The notes: a model not told the origin generated them from the sequence alone. A stretch of DNA of 39,506 bases from Thermoplasmata archaeon (GCA_021818675.1 JAKATR010000069.1:1-39506), one strand, 5' to 3'; numbered from the stretch's first letter, positions 1 to 10,243 are shown. Made by a program: numbers and translations.

Positions 1-116
1 ACTCATAGGTTCATGTAGAACTGTAATGTAAAATATTCAGCCGAGGTCTTTAACAAAAACCAACAATTTTTTCTTATTCTATGCCAATATAATTTATTTT
101 TCTAAGAGGTGACAGC

Positions 117-197
117 GCGGGGAGAGGGATTCGAACCCTCGCTCTCTAATGAGAAATAGCTTAGCAGGCTACCGCCGTACCGCTGGGCCATCCCCGC
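117..197 (-). tRNA. tRNA-Ser(GCT)
   Basis: Reverse complement GCGGGGATGGCCCAGCGGTACGGCGG...CTGCTAA...GGTTCGAATCCCTCTCCCCGC: 7-bp acceptor stem, T-loop TTCGAAT, anticodon loop CTGCTAA, long variable arm typical of Ser. Confidence 0.95.
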
Positions 198-359
198 TTA
201 TGATGGAAAACGCTCCTGAAGATCGTTCGCTATCTGTTCGAGGACTTCCTCAAAATCATCATTTTCCAGCGTCACAACGTCTCCTGTGGGCAGTATGATT
301 CTAGCTAAATATGTTTCTCCTTCTTTTGAAATTTCAACTTCCGCAAGTCTCTCTGACAT
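198..359 (-). CDS. Small conserved-looking acidic protein (MSERLAEVEISKEG...); track ORF extends to 383
   Basis: Track ORF 198..383. The internal ATG at 359 fits better with a TATA-like element (revcomp AAGTATAATATAGG, about 385-397), giving a near-leaderless mRNA. Stop TAA at 200-198 abuts tRNA-Ser. Confidence 0.7.
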   Translation of the reverse strand: MSERLAEVEISKEGETYLARIILPTGDVVTLENDDFEEVLEQIANDLQERFPS

Positions 360-384
360 GTTATCATCGGTAAATTTCAGCACC

Positions 385-397
385 TATATTATACTTA
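385..397 (-). promoter_or_regulatory. TATA-box-like element for the 61-aa ORF/tRNA-Ser unit
   Basis: AT-rich TATA motif about 26-30 nt upstream of the ATG at 359. Confidence 0.45.
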
Positions 398-656
398 TTT
401 TGATTTTCTGAAAAAACAGATGAATAATAGTTTTTGATTATTTACATTGTAACAAAATTCAATCCTGAACGACTCAATGCTAACAGAAACCTTAGAATTT
501 TCTAAATTTAAATTTTTTTGGTGCTTTAAATGTGGATAACTTAGTAATTACTGTCTTCAAATCAAATGCAAAGGAATAAATTACTCTTGCATAACAAATT
601 AAGCATATGATTTCACTTTTAATTATGTTATCTGAGGTGCTTTTGGCATAAATCAG

Positions 657-790
657 TTAAATTTATATAACTGTAAATTAATTGGTGTTTTGGAGGTTAG
701 TATCATGGACTTCATTGCAAAAAGAAGAGACTACGACGATGATGATGAATATGATGATGACGATTAGAATTATTTAAAACCTTTTTTTGA
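657..790 (+). other. Candidate micro-gene unit: TATA-like element, SD GGAGGT (692-697), ATG (705), acidic reading frame to TAG (766-768), T-run
   Basis: AAATTTATATAAC, then GGAGGT, 7 nt later ATG GAC TTC ATT GCA AAA AAG.... The acidic frame DYDDDDEYDDDD* is offset by one nt across an A6 run. A T7 run follows. Confidence 0.4.
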
Positions 791-912
791 ACTATTTTTA
801 AATTATAAATCACAATACATGAATGTTAAATTAGATTTATTGATAAGTTATAAACTGGCAGAGTGAATATGGTGAAGTTATTGTTTTCGTTTCCTTTTGA
901 AGATGGACGGTA

Positions 913-3627
913 ATGAACGCAAGGAATATGCTGATTCAGCCAATAAATAACCTCCTGGATAGATATGGTATCGATCAGCTTACAGAGGCTCAGGAAAAAC
1001 TAATTCCAGCCATATTAAGCGGTGAAAATGCCATTCTTATATCGCCAACAGGAAGTGGTAAAACAGAAGCGGCCATCTTACCTGTTTTTCAAAAGATAAT
1101 TGAAAATTCCCTGTTGCCCATAAGTGCCCTATTTATTACGCCTTTAAGAGCCTTAAATAGAGATATACTTGGCAGACTGAAGGAATATGGTCAGCATCTT
1201 GGAATCCGTATTCAGGTAAGACACAGCGATATGTCCGATGCGCAAAGAAAAGAGCTCAGGGATAATCCTGCCAATATTATTGTTACAACACCTGAGTCGC
1301 TGCAGATTCTTCTTAATTCAAAAAAAATGGATGAAAGCCTCATGAACATTAAATATGTCATTGTTGATGAACTTCATGAACTCGCCCAGAACGAGAGAGG
1401 TACACAACTTTCCATAGGTCTTGAGAGACTCAGAGAACTTAGCGGAGATTTTCAAAGAATTGGTCTTTCAGCAACAATAGGAAACCCTGAAGAACTTGCC
1501 CTTTTCCTTAAATCGGACGGATCTGTTAAGGTTCTTAAAACCTCAATGGAAAAAGACATATCCATAGAGGTTACGATAGCCGAGAACGCTAAACCTGAAA
1601 TTGCTGAAAAGATGGGATGCGATCCGGAATATGCAGGAGCAATTGCAATGATCCATGATCTCGTTGAAAGTCACAATGGGACCCTTGTATTTGTAAACAC
1701 CAGAAGTGTTGCCGAGGATATTGCTTTCAGATTATCACTATACTATAAGGAATCACTCCTGAAAGTTCATCACGGATCTCTTTCCAGGGAAGTACGAGAA
1801 GAGGCTGAAATGCTCTTCAAATCTGGCCAGATAAAAGGGCTCATATGCACTTCCTCGCTAGAACTTGGGATTGATATTGGAAGTGCAGATCTGGTTATTC
1901 AGTTCAACTCCCCAAGACAGATAAACAAACTTATTCAGAGGACCGGAAGATCTGGCCACTGGATAAAGAAGAGATCGAAAGGCGTAATTATATGCAGTGA
2001 TATCATTGAACTTGAAGAAGCTATGGCCATTGTTGGGCAGGTTTACGATCGTGTATTGGAACCTGTTATCATAAGAAAAGGGTCAATGGCCACTGTGGCA
2101 AATCAGATCATACTTGAAGTTCAGAGACTAAAGGAATTTAATTCAATTAATTTTATGAATTTGTTAAGAAGAAGCTATCCGCTTATAGATATGACCCAAG
2201 ACCTCTTTGAGGAAGTTGTGAATTTTCTTATTGAGACCAGAAAGATCAGGTTAGAAGAAAACATTATAAAGAGAAGAGCCGGAACTCTGGACTATTTCAT
2301 AACAAATATTTCCATGATACCCAGCGAACGCAACTTCAGGGTTATTGATGTTATAAACAGAAGATTTGTGGGAACTCTTGATGAAAGATATGTCCTGAAT
2401 GAAATTGAGCCTGGCTCATATTTTGTTATTCGCGGTGCTACCTGGAGAACAATCAGGATTGAGGAGGAAAAGATACTGGTTGAACCTTTTGTCACAGCAG
2501 CACTGGCTCCAAAGTGGACGGGCGAAGACATTCCGGTTCTGCCCGATGTGGTGAAGAGAGTTTCGGAAAACCGAAAGCGTATGGGCATAGATGAATGCGT
2601 TACCGGGAGATCCAGGGAAATTTTAAAGGAGTGGTATGAGAGTGAATCCGGCACCTTTGAAAGGGTTATCATTGAGTCACAGGGCTCAGAAATTGTCATA
2701 CAATCAATGCTTGGAACCAGGGGAAATTTTGCCCTCACTGAAATCCTTGGAGGAATCATAACAACAATAACAGGAGAAAGTGTTGAATCAGACTATTCAC
2801 CGTATCATATATTCTTCAGGGTTTCCAGAAGAATGTCAGCCATGGATGTAGAAAAAATAATCCGGGGAATAGAAGAGGACAGGATAATGTCATATATTGA
2901 AGCCAGCTCAAGAAGATCAAGGTTCTTCACCAATGTATTTCTATATGAGGCCAGGAAGTTTGGCGTAATAAAAAATGATGCTGACATTTCAAGAATAAGG
3001 TTCGATAAGATCGTGGAGTCCTACAAGGAAACAATTCTCTACAAGGATTCTGTAAGAAAGATGATAGCTGACTATATGGACATTGAATCGGTTGTAGATT
3101 TTCTTCACAGGATCAGGAACAATTCTGTTATATTTGTTGGAAAAGATAGAATATCAAAGTCCTCAGAAATATTTCTCACCCACTATTCTGAGAGGATAAT
3201 GCCCCTCAAACCCACCAAGGCCATTATTGATTCAGTTACGTCAAGGCTTATGAACGAAGAGATAACCCTGCTGTGCCTTTCCTGCAGGAATACAAGAACT
3301 ATGAAAGTAAAGGACGTAACTGTAACAAGATGCCCCTTATGCGGAAGTTCCCTTGTTGCAGGCATTTCACATTATGAAAAGGATCAGATAATGAAAGGAA
3401 TAAATTCAGGGAAAATAGAGGAGAAAACCCTGAAAAGACTGAGAAAAAATGCTCATCTGGTTAAGGAACGCGGAAAAAGGGCAATAATTGCGCTTGCCGG
3501 GAGAGGAATTGGATCGGAAACAGCTTCCAGAATATTATCAGTGAGTTATTTCAGCGACGAAGATTTTATTAAGGAAATTCTCAATTCTGAAATGGAATAT
3601 GCAAGAAATCGGAGGTTCTGGAGCTGA
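913..3627 (+). CDS. lhr: Lhr-type large DEAD/DEAH-box helicase
   Basis: 904-aa ORF: SPTGSGKTEAA (Walker A), VDELHEL (DExH), GLSATIGN, QRTGRSGHW; C-terminal CxxC...CPLC zinc motif. Confidence 0.93.
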   Translation: MNARNMLIQPINNLLDRYGIDQLTEAQEKLIPAILSGENAILISPTGSGKTEAAILPVFQKIIENSLLPISALFITPLRALNRDILGRLKEYGQHLGIRIQVRHSDMSDAQRKELRDNPANIIVTTPESLQILLNSKKMDESLMNIKYVIVDELHELAQNERGTQLSIGLERLRELSGDFQRIGLSATIGNPEELALFLKSDGSVKVLKTSMEKDISIEVTIAENAKPEIAEKMGCDPEYAGAIAMIHDLVESHNGTLVFVNTRSVAEDIAFRLSLYYKESLLKVHHGSLSREVREEAEMLFKSGQIKGLICTSSLELGIDIGSADLVIQFNSPRQINKLIQRTGRSGHWIKKRSKGVIICSDIIELEEAMAIVGQVYDRVLEPVIIRKGSMATVANQIILEVQRLKEFNSINFMNLLRRSYPLIDMTQDLFEEVVNFLIETRKIRLEENIIKRRAGTLDYFITNISMIPSERNFRVIDVINRRFVGTLDERYVLNEIEPGSYFVIRGATWRTIRIEEEKILVEPFVTAALAPKWTGEDIPVLPDVVKRVSENRKRMGIDECVTGRSREILKEWYESESGTFERVIIESQGSEIVIQSMLGTRGNFALTEILGGIITTITGESVESDYSPYHIFFRVSRRMSAMDVEKIIRGIEEDRIMSYIEASSRRSRFFTNVFLYEARKFGVIKNDADISRIRFDKIVESYKETILYKDSVRKMIADYMDIESVVDFLHRIRNNSVIFVGKDRISKSSEIFLTHYSERIMPLKPTKAIIDSVTSRLMNEEITLLCLSCRNTRTMKVKDVTVTRCPLCGSSLVAGISHYEKDQIMKGINSGKIEEKTLKRLRKNAHLVKERGKRAIIALAGRGIGSETASRILSVSYFSDEDFIKEILNSEMEYARNRRFWS

Positions 3628-3668
3628 AAGATCCTGAACTGTGCGTTCTGAAGGATAAGGCCATAGAA

Positions 3669-4022
3669 TTGAATATGCATGTGCCTGTACTTGTCGAGGG
3701 AAATCACGATGTTGAAGCACTTCGGGAAATCGGTTTTAAGGGACATATCATAAAGATTAACAGGGGACTCTCACTGGACATTTTTGCAGAAAAGATCGCG
3801 AGAAATTTTCCTTATGTTATAATATTAATGGACTTTGATCGAAAGGGGAAATCCATAAAGGAAAGGCTTGTTGTACTCCTGAAATCATACGGTTGCAATA
3901 TAAATGGGGATCTGTGGGATTTCATTATGAAAAATTATAACATAAAAAGCGTGGAAGATATTCCATGGCTGGTCAGGAAAGTTTTATCTGATTCTGAATT
4001 TGGAATAAAGAATAGATTTTGA
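3669..4022 (+). CDS. Toprim-domain protein
   Basis: 117 aa: VLVEGNHDVEALREIG (Toprim Glu motif) and VIILMDFDRKGK (DxD). Starts at TTG 3669; the frame is open upstream to the end of lhr. Confidence 0.75.
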   Translation: MNMHVPVLVEGNHDVEALREIGFKGHIIKINRGLSLDIFAEKIARNFPYVIILMDFDRKGKSIKERLVVLLKSYGCNINGDLWDFIMKNYNIKSVEDIPWLVRKVLSDSEFGIKNRF

Positions 4023-4027
4023 ATGGA

Positions 4028-5233
4028 TCACATTTTCAATTTACCGTCGATACTCATTGAATTAAGTCTTTCGGTTACCTTCGCACGGATATCACTGTCC
4101 GATTTGGGATTTATAATTTCTTCTCCGTTTTCATAGACTTTCCTGTTGAGAAGTTCCAGTTTCCCACCGCATTCACATTTTTCAATATGCAGTTCCGATG
4201 GTTTGACCTTCACTTTGTGACACTTATTACATCTTGAAACGTCCTTTTTACCGGAATATTTTCCCTTCTTGGTTATTGCAGTTCCGTTTATACTCACAAT
4301 ATCCATGGAAAAATCGATAGATTTTGCTGATGAGATGTATGTTCCTACACCGAATGCTTCTGCACCTGCCTCCCTGAGCTTTGAGACAGCTTCATAATCA
4401 AGCCCGCCGGACACCATTATCTTAATATTACTGAAGCCTCTAAGATTCAATTCCCACCTTATCTCCCTTACGATATTCGGGAAGTTACCCCTTCTGGATC
4501 TTGGTGTATCCAGTCTTATATAATCTATACTGGGAAACATTCTGGCTGCTCTCAGCGCACTCTCCTTTTCATCACTGAAGGTATCTATGAGAATGGTTCT
4601 TTTTCCTTCCGGGAAATTTTCAGTAATATATTTCCATGCTGCCTCCTCGCCCATGAGCAGAGCCATTGAGTGAGGCATGGTACCAACTGGATCCATGGAT
4701 ATCCTTTCAGCTCCAAGAATTCCAGATACTCCATGGGCTCCTCCAATATATGCGGCTCTGTCAATCATTGGAGATATTGCAGGGTGCATTCTCCTGATGC
4801 CGAAGGAATAGAACGGGGCTGGGTAACTTGCCATATATACCCTTGATGAGGCCGTAGAAATACCGGATGACTGGCATATCAATCCGAGAATAGCGGTTTC
4901 CATCTCCCCTATTTCTGAATACTTCCCTTCAATAGTTATGAAAGGAACAGGAATTCCTGCACTATCCCTAGTTCCTATAATTTCTCCTTCCTCCAGAGCA
5001 CTGATTGTCAGGTTCCTTGGTTTTAGAAGAGACAGAACTTCCTTTAAACCGCTGAATGTTATCCATTCCTCCTCGTTGGAAGAAGTTATTTCTACTACAA
5101 CTTCCTGATCATGTGAAAGTCCTTTCATACTTCTGCTAAAATAAACATCACTTGCCTTTCCCGCTCTTATCTCATCCTCATCAGCTATGTAAAATCCAGA
5201 ATGATCCTTTACCGTCTTAATCAACCTCTTCAC
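4028..5233 (-). CDS. pncB: Nicotinate phosphoribosyltransferase
   Basis: 401 aa with NAPRTase-like motifs (RRMHPAISPMIDRAAYIGG, IMVSGGLDYEAVSKLREAGAEAFGVGT) and a C-terminal Cys4 cluster. Confidence 0.85.
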   Translation of the reverse strand: MKRLIKTVKDHSGFYIADEDEIRAGKASDVYFSRSMKGLSHDQEVVVEITSSNEEEWITFSGLKEVLSLLKPRNLTISALEEGEIIGTRDSAGIPVPFITIEGKYSEIGEMETAILGLICQSSGISTASSRVYMASYPAPFYSFGIRRMHPAISPMIDRAAYIGGAHGVSGILGAERISMDPVGTMPHSMALLMGEEAAWKYITENFPEGKRTILIDTFSDEKESALRAARMFPSIDYIRLDTPRSRRGNFPNIVREIRWELNLRGFSNIKIMVSGGLDYEAVSKLREAGAEAFGVGTYISSAKSIDFSMDIVSINGTAITKKGKYSGKKDVSRCNKCHKVKVKPSELHIEKCECGGKLELLNRKVYENGEEIINPKSDSDIRAKVTERLNSMSIDGKLKM

Positions 5234-5744
5234 TTTTTATTATGGACACACCATAATTTCTTTTCATATCTTCCAGTGCTTTCATGTGATTTTCTTCAGA
5301 AATCGAGGTGCACAGGTCCCCAATAACAGTTATGGAATATCCTCTGAAAAAAGCTCCTGCTGCTGTGTGCAGTACGCAGATATCCGTGCTTATCCCAAAT
5401 AAGTATAACCGGGTAACCCCCTTAGCTCTCAAATAACCATCAAGATCGGAGTCAAAAAAAGCATCAAAGTGCCTTTTTTTAATGTGATAACCAGAGATTC
5501 CATTGAGTGATTCGTGAAGTTCCGAACCCCATTGTTCCATTAAGCAGTGTTCACCCCATACCCTGAATTCAGGATCATCCTGAATATGGCTGTCCATTGT
5601 GAATATTATGAGATCATCCTTTCTTTCAGAGAGAAATCTGGATGCCTTTTTCGTTACTTCAAGAGCCCTGTTACTTCCAAATTTACCCTCAACAAAATCG
5701 TTCACCAGATCGACAACAACAAAGGCTTTTTTCTCATTGCTCAT
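5217..5744 (-). CDS. pncA: Nicotinamidase (isochorismatase-like hydrolase)
   Basis: 175 aa: VVDLVNDFVEG, TMDSH, GISTDICVLHTAAGAFFRGY. Overlaps pncB and cysS. Confidence 0.85.
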   Translation of the reverse strand: MSNEKKAFVVVDLVNDFVEGKFGSNRALEVTKKASRFLSERKDDLIIFTMDSHIQDDPEFRVWGEHCLMEQWGSELHESLNGISGYHIKKRHFDAFFDSDLDGYLRAKGVTRLYLFGISTDICVLHTAAGAFFRGYSITVIGDLCTSISEENHMKALEDMKRNYGVSIIKSEEVD

Positions 5745-7104
5745 AAAACCACTGACTTCCGTCTTTCCCGTCTTCTATTGTAACTCCTGATTCTTTCAGG
5801 GCTTTCCTTATCTCATCTGATTCCCGGAACAGTTTTTTCTTCCGAAGGTCTTCCCTTATTGAAAGTAGGGTTTCTACTGTCTGCGAAGATATCTGTTTCG
5901 GTTTTTCAATGAATATAACTGAAAGGAAACTGTCTGCCCATTTCAATGTTTCAATCCCTTTGAGTGCTTCCTCATGGGACAAACTGGTTTCCTTTTCAAC
6001 TGCCTTTCCCGCGATGTCAAGTATGTATCTTAAGGCACCTCTTGTGTTGAAATCATCATCCATGGATTCCTTTATGCCGTCCTTATACAGCTGAAAGTCT
6101 ATTCCTGAACCGTTTCCCTTAGCATTTTCCATTATCCTGAGTGCCCTCTTAATATAGTTCAGATTAACCCGCGATTCCTTTAACAGCTCAATGCTGAAAT
6201 CTGCAATGGATCTGTATTGAGCAGAAAGCATGGCATATCTTATCTCAGAAGGAGAATAATCCTTCAGAAGATCGCCCGGTATGAGGAAATTATTAAGAGA
6301 CTTTGACATTTTCTGTCCATTCAATGTGAGCATACCTGTGTGCATCCAGAAATTGGTAAGACGGTCTTTACCGCTAATGCTTTGCATTATGGCTATTTCA
6401 CCCTCGTGATGCGGGAATATGAGATCCAATCCGCCTCCATGAATATCATACACATCTCCAAAGTATTCTTCAGTTATTGCGGTGTCTTCGATATTCCATC
6501 CGGGTCTGCCCTTTCCCCATGGTGAATCCCAAGATGGTTCACCCGGTTTCTGAAATTTCCACAGTACAAAGTCCCCCTGATTTTCCTTGTCTTCGGATAC
6601 GGATGCCCTCAGGCCGGATCTCAATGCGTCAGTGTTTTGACCGGATAGTTTTCCATAATCCTTGAATTTAGAGATCCTGAAATATATACCATCCTCAAGT
6701 TTGTATGTATACCCCTTATCTTCCAGTATCTTTATCTGCTCAATTATCTCATTGATATGAAATGTTGCTCTGGCATAAAGCGATACAGAATCTATTGAGA
6801 AGGTCTTCATGGATTCCATATATTCATTGAGGAATGAAATGGAAAGTTCCTGTGACGAAACAGCTGTTTCATTGGCTCTGGTGATTATTTTGTCATCGAT
6901 ATCTGTTATATTCTGAAGATAAAAGACTTCATATCCTGAAGATCTTAGATATTTTGCAACAACATCAAAGAATATGAATGTTCTCAGGTTACCCATGTGT
7001 GGGGAATCATAGGGCGTTATCCCGCATACGAACATCTTCACACGCTTGCCGTTGATTGGCTTGAATTCCTCCTTTGAAGATGTCATGGTATTAAATATGA
7101 ACAT
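5734..7104 (-). CDS. cysS: Cysteinyl-tRNA synthetase
   Basis: 456 aa: CGITPYDSPHMGNLRTFIFFDV (HIGH), GWNIEDTAI, HGGGLDLIFPHHEGEIA, KMSKSLNNF (KMSKS). Confidence 0.96.
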   Translation of the reverse strand: MFIFNTMTSSKEEFKPINGKRVKMFVCGITPYDSPHMGNLRTFIFFDVVAKYLRSSGYEVFYLQNITDIDDKIITRANETAVSSQELSISFLNEYMESMKTFSIDSVSLYARATFHINEIIEQIKILEDKGYTYKLEDGIYFRISKFKDYGKLSGQNTDALRSGLRASVSEDKENQGDFVLWKFQKPGEPSWDSPWGKGRPGWNIEDTAITEEYFGDVYDIHGGGLDLIFPHHEGEIAIMQSISGKDRLTNFWMHTGMLTLNGQKMSKSLNNFLIPGDLLKDYSPSEIRYAMLSAQYRSIADFSIELLKESRVNLNYIKRALRIMENAKGNGSGIDFQLYKDGIKESMDDDFNTRGALRYILDIAGKAVEKETSLSHEEALKGIETLKWADSFLSVIFIEKPKQISSQTVETLLSIREDLRKKKLFRESDEIRKALKESGVTIEDGKDGSQWFYEQ

Positions 7105-7223
7105 GTTTCCATGGCATGCTGATTTACGTTAAAACGGTTTTGACACTAACAGAAGCATTTCTGTGTCTAAAAACGGTTATCTTTTAGGCAAATTTTTATG
7201 ATGTCCCATAACCTCTCAATTAT

Positions 7224-7847
7224 ATGTCAAAAGATTCACGGGCGTTTTACAGTGAAATGGGGGTTCAATGGCTTTCGGACAGAAAAGATCCATTGCATAC
7301 CGATGAGGAGTTGACCTATTTATTGGATGTGCTGAGAACTAAAAATGATGTCCTGGATCTGGCATGTGGCTTTGGAAGGTTCAGTATACCGCTGGCCAGA
7401 AAAGGGTACAATGTGACAGGAATAGATATCACACCAATATTTATTGAACGCGCAAGGGAAATTGCAGATCAGGAAGGATTGCGAATTCAGTTTTCAGTTG
7501 GTGATATGAGGAACATTACATATGATGACCACTCATTTGATGCAGTTATATGTATGTGGAATGCATTCAGCGAGATTATAGACTCTGCTGATCAGATAAA
7601 GGTGACTGGGGAAATTTACAGGGTTCTTAAGAAGGGAGGATTAGGTCTAATCGAGGTCAGGAACCACAGATCACCAAAAGTCCTTACTGAAAATTATATT
7701 GATGATTTGGAGGCTATGCCAAGTTTCAATCACACGAGGGGTACATTAAAAAAGATAGCAAGAGAAGCCGGCATGGTAAATTATGAGGTATATCTGGATA
7801 CTTTCGGTGGAAGAAGAAGACTTTTCCTTAAGATTTTGAAATCATGA
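7224..7847 (+). CDS. Class I SAM-dependent methyltransferase
   Basis: VLDLACGFGRFSIPLARKGYNVTGIDIT; SFDAVICMWNAF. Confidence 0.85.
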   Translation: MSKDSRAFYSEMGVQWLSDRKDPLHTDEELTYLLDVLRTKNDVLDLACGFGRFSIPLARKGYNVTGIDITPIFIERAREIADQEGLRIQFSVGDMRNITYDDHSFDAVICMWNAFSEIIDSADQIKVTGEIYRVLKKGGLGLIEVRNHRSPKVLTENYIDDLEAMPSFNHTRGTLKKIAREAGMVNYEVYLDTFGGRRRLFLKILKS

Positions 7848-7976
7848 CCGCTCCAGGAATTTTGTATTCGCAGGGTCCCAATTTTTCATTGCGTGACCAA
7901 TTGATGAGGAGGAACTATTCACGAAAATATTGGGGCAAATAGTCAGATATATTATATTTATCGTAATATTAGGGGA

Positions 7977-8927
7977 ATGAGTTCTGATGACTTTGCCATT
8001 GAAGTTAATGACCTTGTGAAGAGTTACGATGGAAAGAGCAATCAGGTTGATCATCTTAATTTTAAAGTTCCATATGGAGAAGTATATGGCTTACTGGGGA
8101 AAAATGGTGCGGGTAAGACAACAACAATCAAGATTCTTACCACTCTAATACAGCAGAATTCAGGGTCTGCAAGTATATGTGGAATTGATGTGAAAAGGAA
8201 ACCAAACAGCGTCAGGAAGATTATTGGTGTTGTGCAGCAGAACGAATCCTTTGACTTCACAACGGTTGAAAAGAGTTTCTATATTTATGGGCTGTTATGG
8301 GAAATACCAAAAAGCACAGTGACGCAAAGAGCATCTGAACTGATGCAACTCTTCGATCTCAACGAAATCAGGAACAGAAGAATGTTTGAACTTTCTGGAG
8401 GACAAAAGAAAAGAGTTCAGGTGGCAAGGGAATTTATTCATGATATGAGTGTCCTGTTTCTGGATGAACCCACTGTTGGAATGGATCCAATAATGAGAAG
8501 AGAGATACTTAACTACATCCGTGAAAAATCAAAGGAGGGCCTGACTGTGCTCTTCACAACACATATACTGGAAGAAGCAGACTATCTCTGCAAGAAGATC
8601 GGCATGATCAATAAAGGAAAGATGGTTGCTGAAGGCAGGTCTGAGGAACTGAAAGAAAAATTTGAGTCGATGAGAAAGCTTGCAATAACATCAAGGGAAC
8701 CTGTGGATAAGAATCTAAAGAGCTCCCTGATGAAAAAGTTCTCACAAATGCAAACCAACATTGAATATGAAGTGGAAAATAAACAGATAACGGTAATAGG
8801 GAAAGACATGGGCAGAATTCTTCCTGAAGTGATACAGATAGTCAATTCACTTTCCATCGAGATAGATCAGGTAGTTTTGGATAATCCATCACTTGACGAT
8901 GTCTTTATTGAGGTGATGAAGGGTTGA
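7977..8927 (+). CDS. ABC transporter ATP-binding protein (DrrA/ABC-2 type)
   Basis: GLLGKNGAGKTTTIKIL, LSGGQKKRVQVAREF, VLFLDEPTVGMDP, TTHILEEAD. Confidence 0.95.
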   Translation: MSSDDFAIEVNDLVKSYDGKSNQVDHLNFKVPYGEVYGLLGKNGAGKTTTIKILTTLIQQNSGSASICGIDVKRKPNSVRKIIGVVQQNESFDFTTVEKSFYIYGLLWEIPKSTVTQRASELMQLFDLNEIRNRRMFELSGGQKKRVQVAREFIHDMSVLFLDEPTVGMDPIMRREILNYIREKSKEGLTVLFTTHILEEADYLCKKIGMINKGKMVAEGRSEELKEKFESMRKLAITSREPVDKNLKSSLMKKFSQMQTNIEYEVENKQITVIGKDMGRILPEVIQIVNSLSIEIDQVVLDNPSLDDVFIEVMKG

Positions 8928-9697
8928 AACTTCCTTCCTTTGTCCGACTTACAATAAGAAATATTCGCGTGAATATGGATCCGGGAACAATGATGTTCAT
9001 GCTTGGGTTGCCCGCACTCTATCTGGCAGTTCTTGGCGTTATGTACGAAGGATTAATAACTTCAGTTCCCGGACCCAATGGTCCAATATCTTACATAACG
9101 TTTCTTGCACCAGGCATTATAGGAATGCAGGCTCTCACTGCAGGCAATATAGGGGGCGGAATGCTATGGGCAGACAGGAGATGGGGCATGTTTGAACAGA
9201 TATTGGTTGGCCCATTCAGAAGGATCGACTATCTTATGGGTATCATGCTTCTTGCAGTCATATTTTCCGTAACTGGGAGCACAATAATGGCTGCATTGGC
9301 ATTCTATACCTCTGCTCACCTTTTTGTGACCCCGGTAAATATTATCCTTCTTTTCATAACACTTGCCATAGGAACTACTTTCTTCAGTTCTCTATTTCTC
9401 ATATTCGCTGTTAAAATAAAAAGCATGAATGCCTATAATACAATAACAATTGTCCTCTTCTTCTTCCTTGATTTTGCAAGCCCGTCATTCTATCCAATAA
9501 CCAGCAAAACTCCTGTTGCCTTGAAGGCATTTATCGATATTAATCCCCTGAGCTATATAGTCTATTCGGCCAGAGATATACTTTCCTACAATCAGCCATA
9601 CTCATCCCTTGAACCATTGCTTGTAATATTTATTATAACACTGGCTTTTCTTGGGCTCGCTGTGAAATTATACGGAAATGTTCAAACAGGAGTATGA
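8924..9697 (+). CDS. ABC-2 type transporter permease
   Basis: 257-aa multi-TM protein, TTG start overlapping the ATP-binding gene by 4 nt. Confidence 0.88.
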   Translation: MKLPSFVRLTIRNIRVNMDPGTMMFMLGLPALYLAVLGVMYEGLITSVPGPNGPISYITFLAPGIIGMQALTAGNIGGGMLWADRRWGMFEQILVGPFRRIDYLMGIMLLAVIFSVTGSTIMAALAFYTSAHLFVTPVNIILLFITLAIGTTFFSSLFLIFAVKIKSMNAYNTITIVLFFFLDFASPSFYPITSKTPVALKAFIDINPLSYIVYSARDILSYNQPYSSLEPLLVIFIITLAFLGLAVKLYGNVQTGV

Positions 9698-9785
9698 ATT
9701 TACTTCATAATTTCTCATACCATAACAATTGCGATGATTTTCTGGAAAACCTCATAAGCTTTCAAAAATGAAATTCCATGAAAAA

Positions 9786-10190
9786 TTATTTGGTCTTTGA
9801 CATGCTGAAATGGTTGAGAAGATTAATTAAATGATTGAGACTAAGTCGATTTATTGACGGTCTCTGGAGGCTCTCCATGTATCTGGTGATATATTGAGAA
9901 TTGGCATCTTTGCTTTCAAGTGTCTCCTGCATAAATATCATAAGTTTGCCCTTATAGGAAAACCGATAAATAATGTAAATTATGATCAATGGCCAGAATA
10001 GGAACTCGTTGATCTCTGTGAAAATGGCATTTCCAGCGGTTGAATAGAATAGAAAAATTATGATTACAATCAGAATGCATATCTTTAGTAAAAGGAGGAT
10101 ATTTTTCCCTGCCTCAAGTTCTTTAATTCTTGTATCTCTATACTGATTCCCGTCCATGTTAGTTACGCTTCTGTTAATGTCCTTAACCAA
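9786..10190 (-). CDS. Hypothetical membrane protein (two predicted TM segments)
   Basis: 134-aa ORF with hydrophobic ILLLLKICILIVIIIFLFY and FWPLIIIYIIYRF. Confidence 0.55.
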   Translation of the reverse strand: MVKDINRSVTNMDGNQYRDTRIKELEAGKNILLLLKICILIVIIIFLFYSTAGNAIFTEINEFLFWPLIIIYIIYRFSYKGKLMIFMQETLESKDANSQYITRYMESLQRPSINRLSLNHLINLLNHFSMSKTK

Positions 10191-10243
10191 TAAAAAGGGA
10201 TTGAGAGTTAATAGTTTTATCCAAATTCAATAATTTATCATGT

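Noticed and set aside
705-768. dnaX-like -1 frameshift on GCA AAA AAG in the micro-ORF
   Set aside because: The heptamer matches, but the -1 frame reads EETTTMMMNMMM..., not the acidic frame; the acidic frame needs +1 or loss of one A.
2292-2759. 155-aa antisense ORF within lhr
   Set aside because: Shadow ORF opposite a strongly supported coding region, no recognisable motifs.
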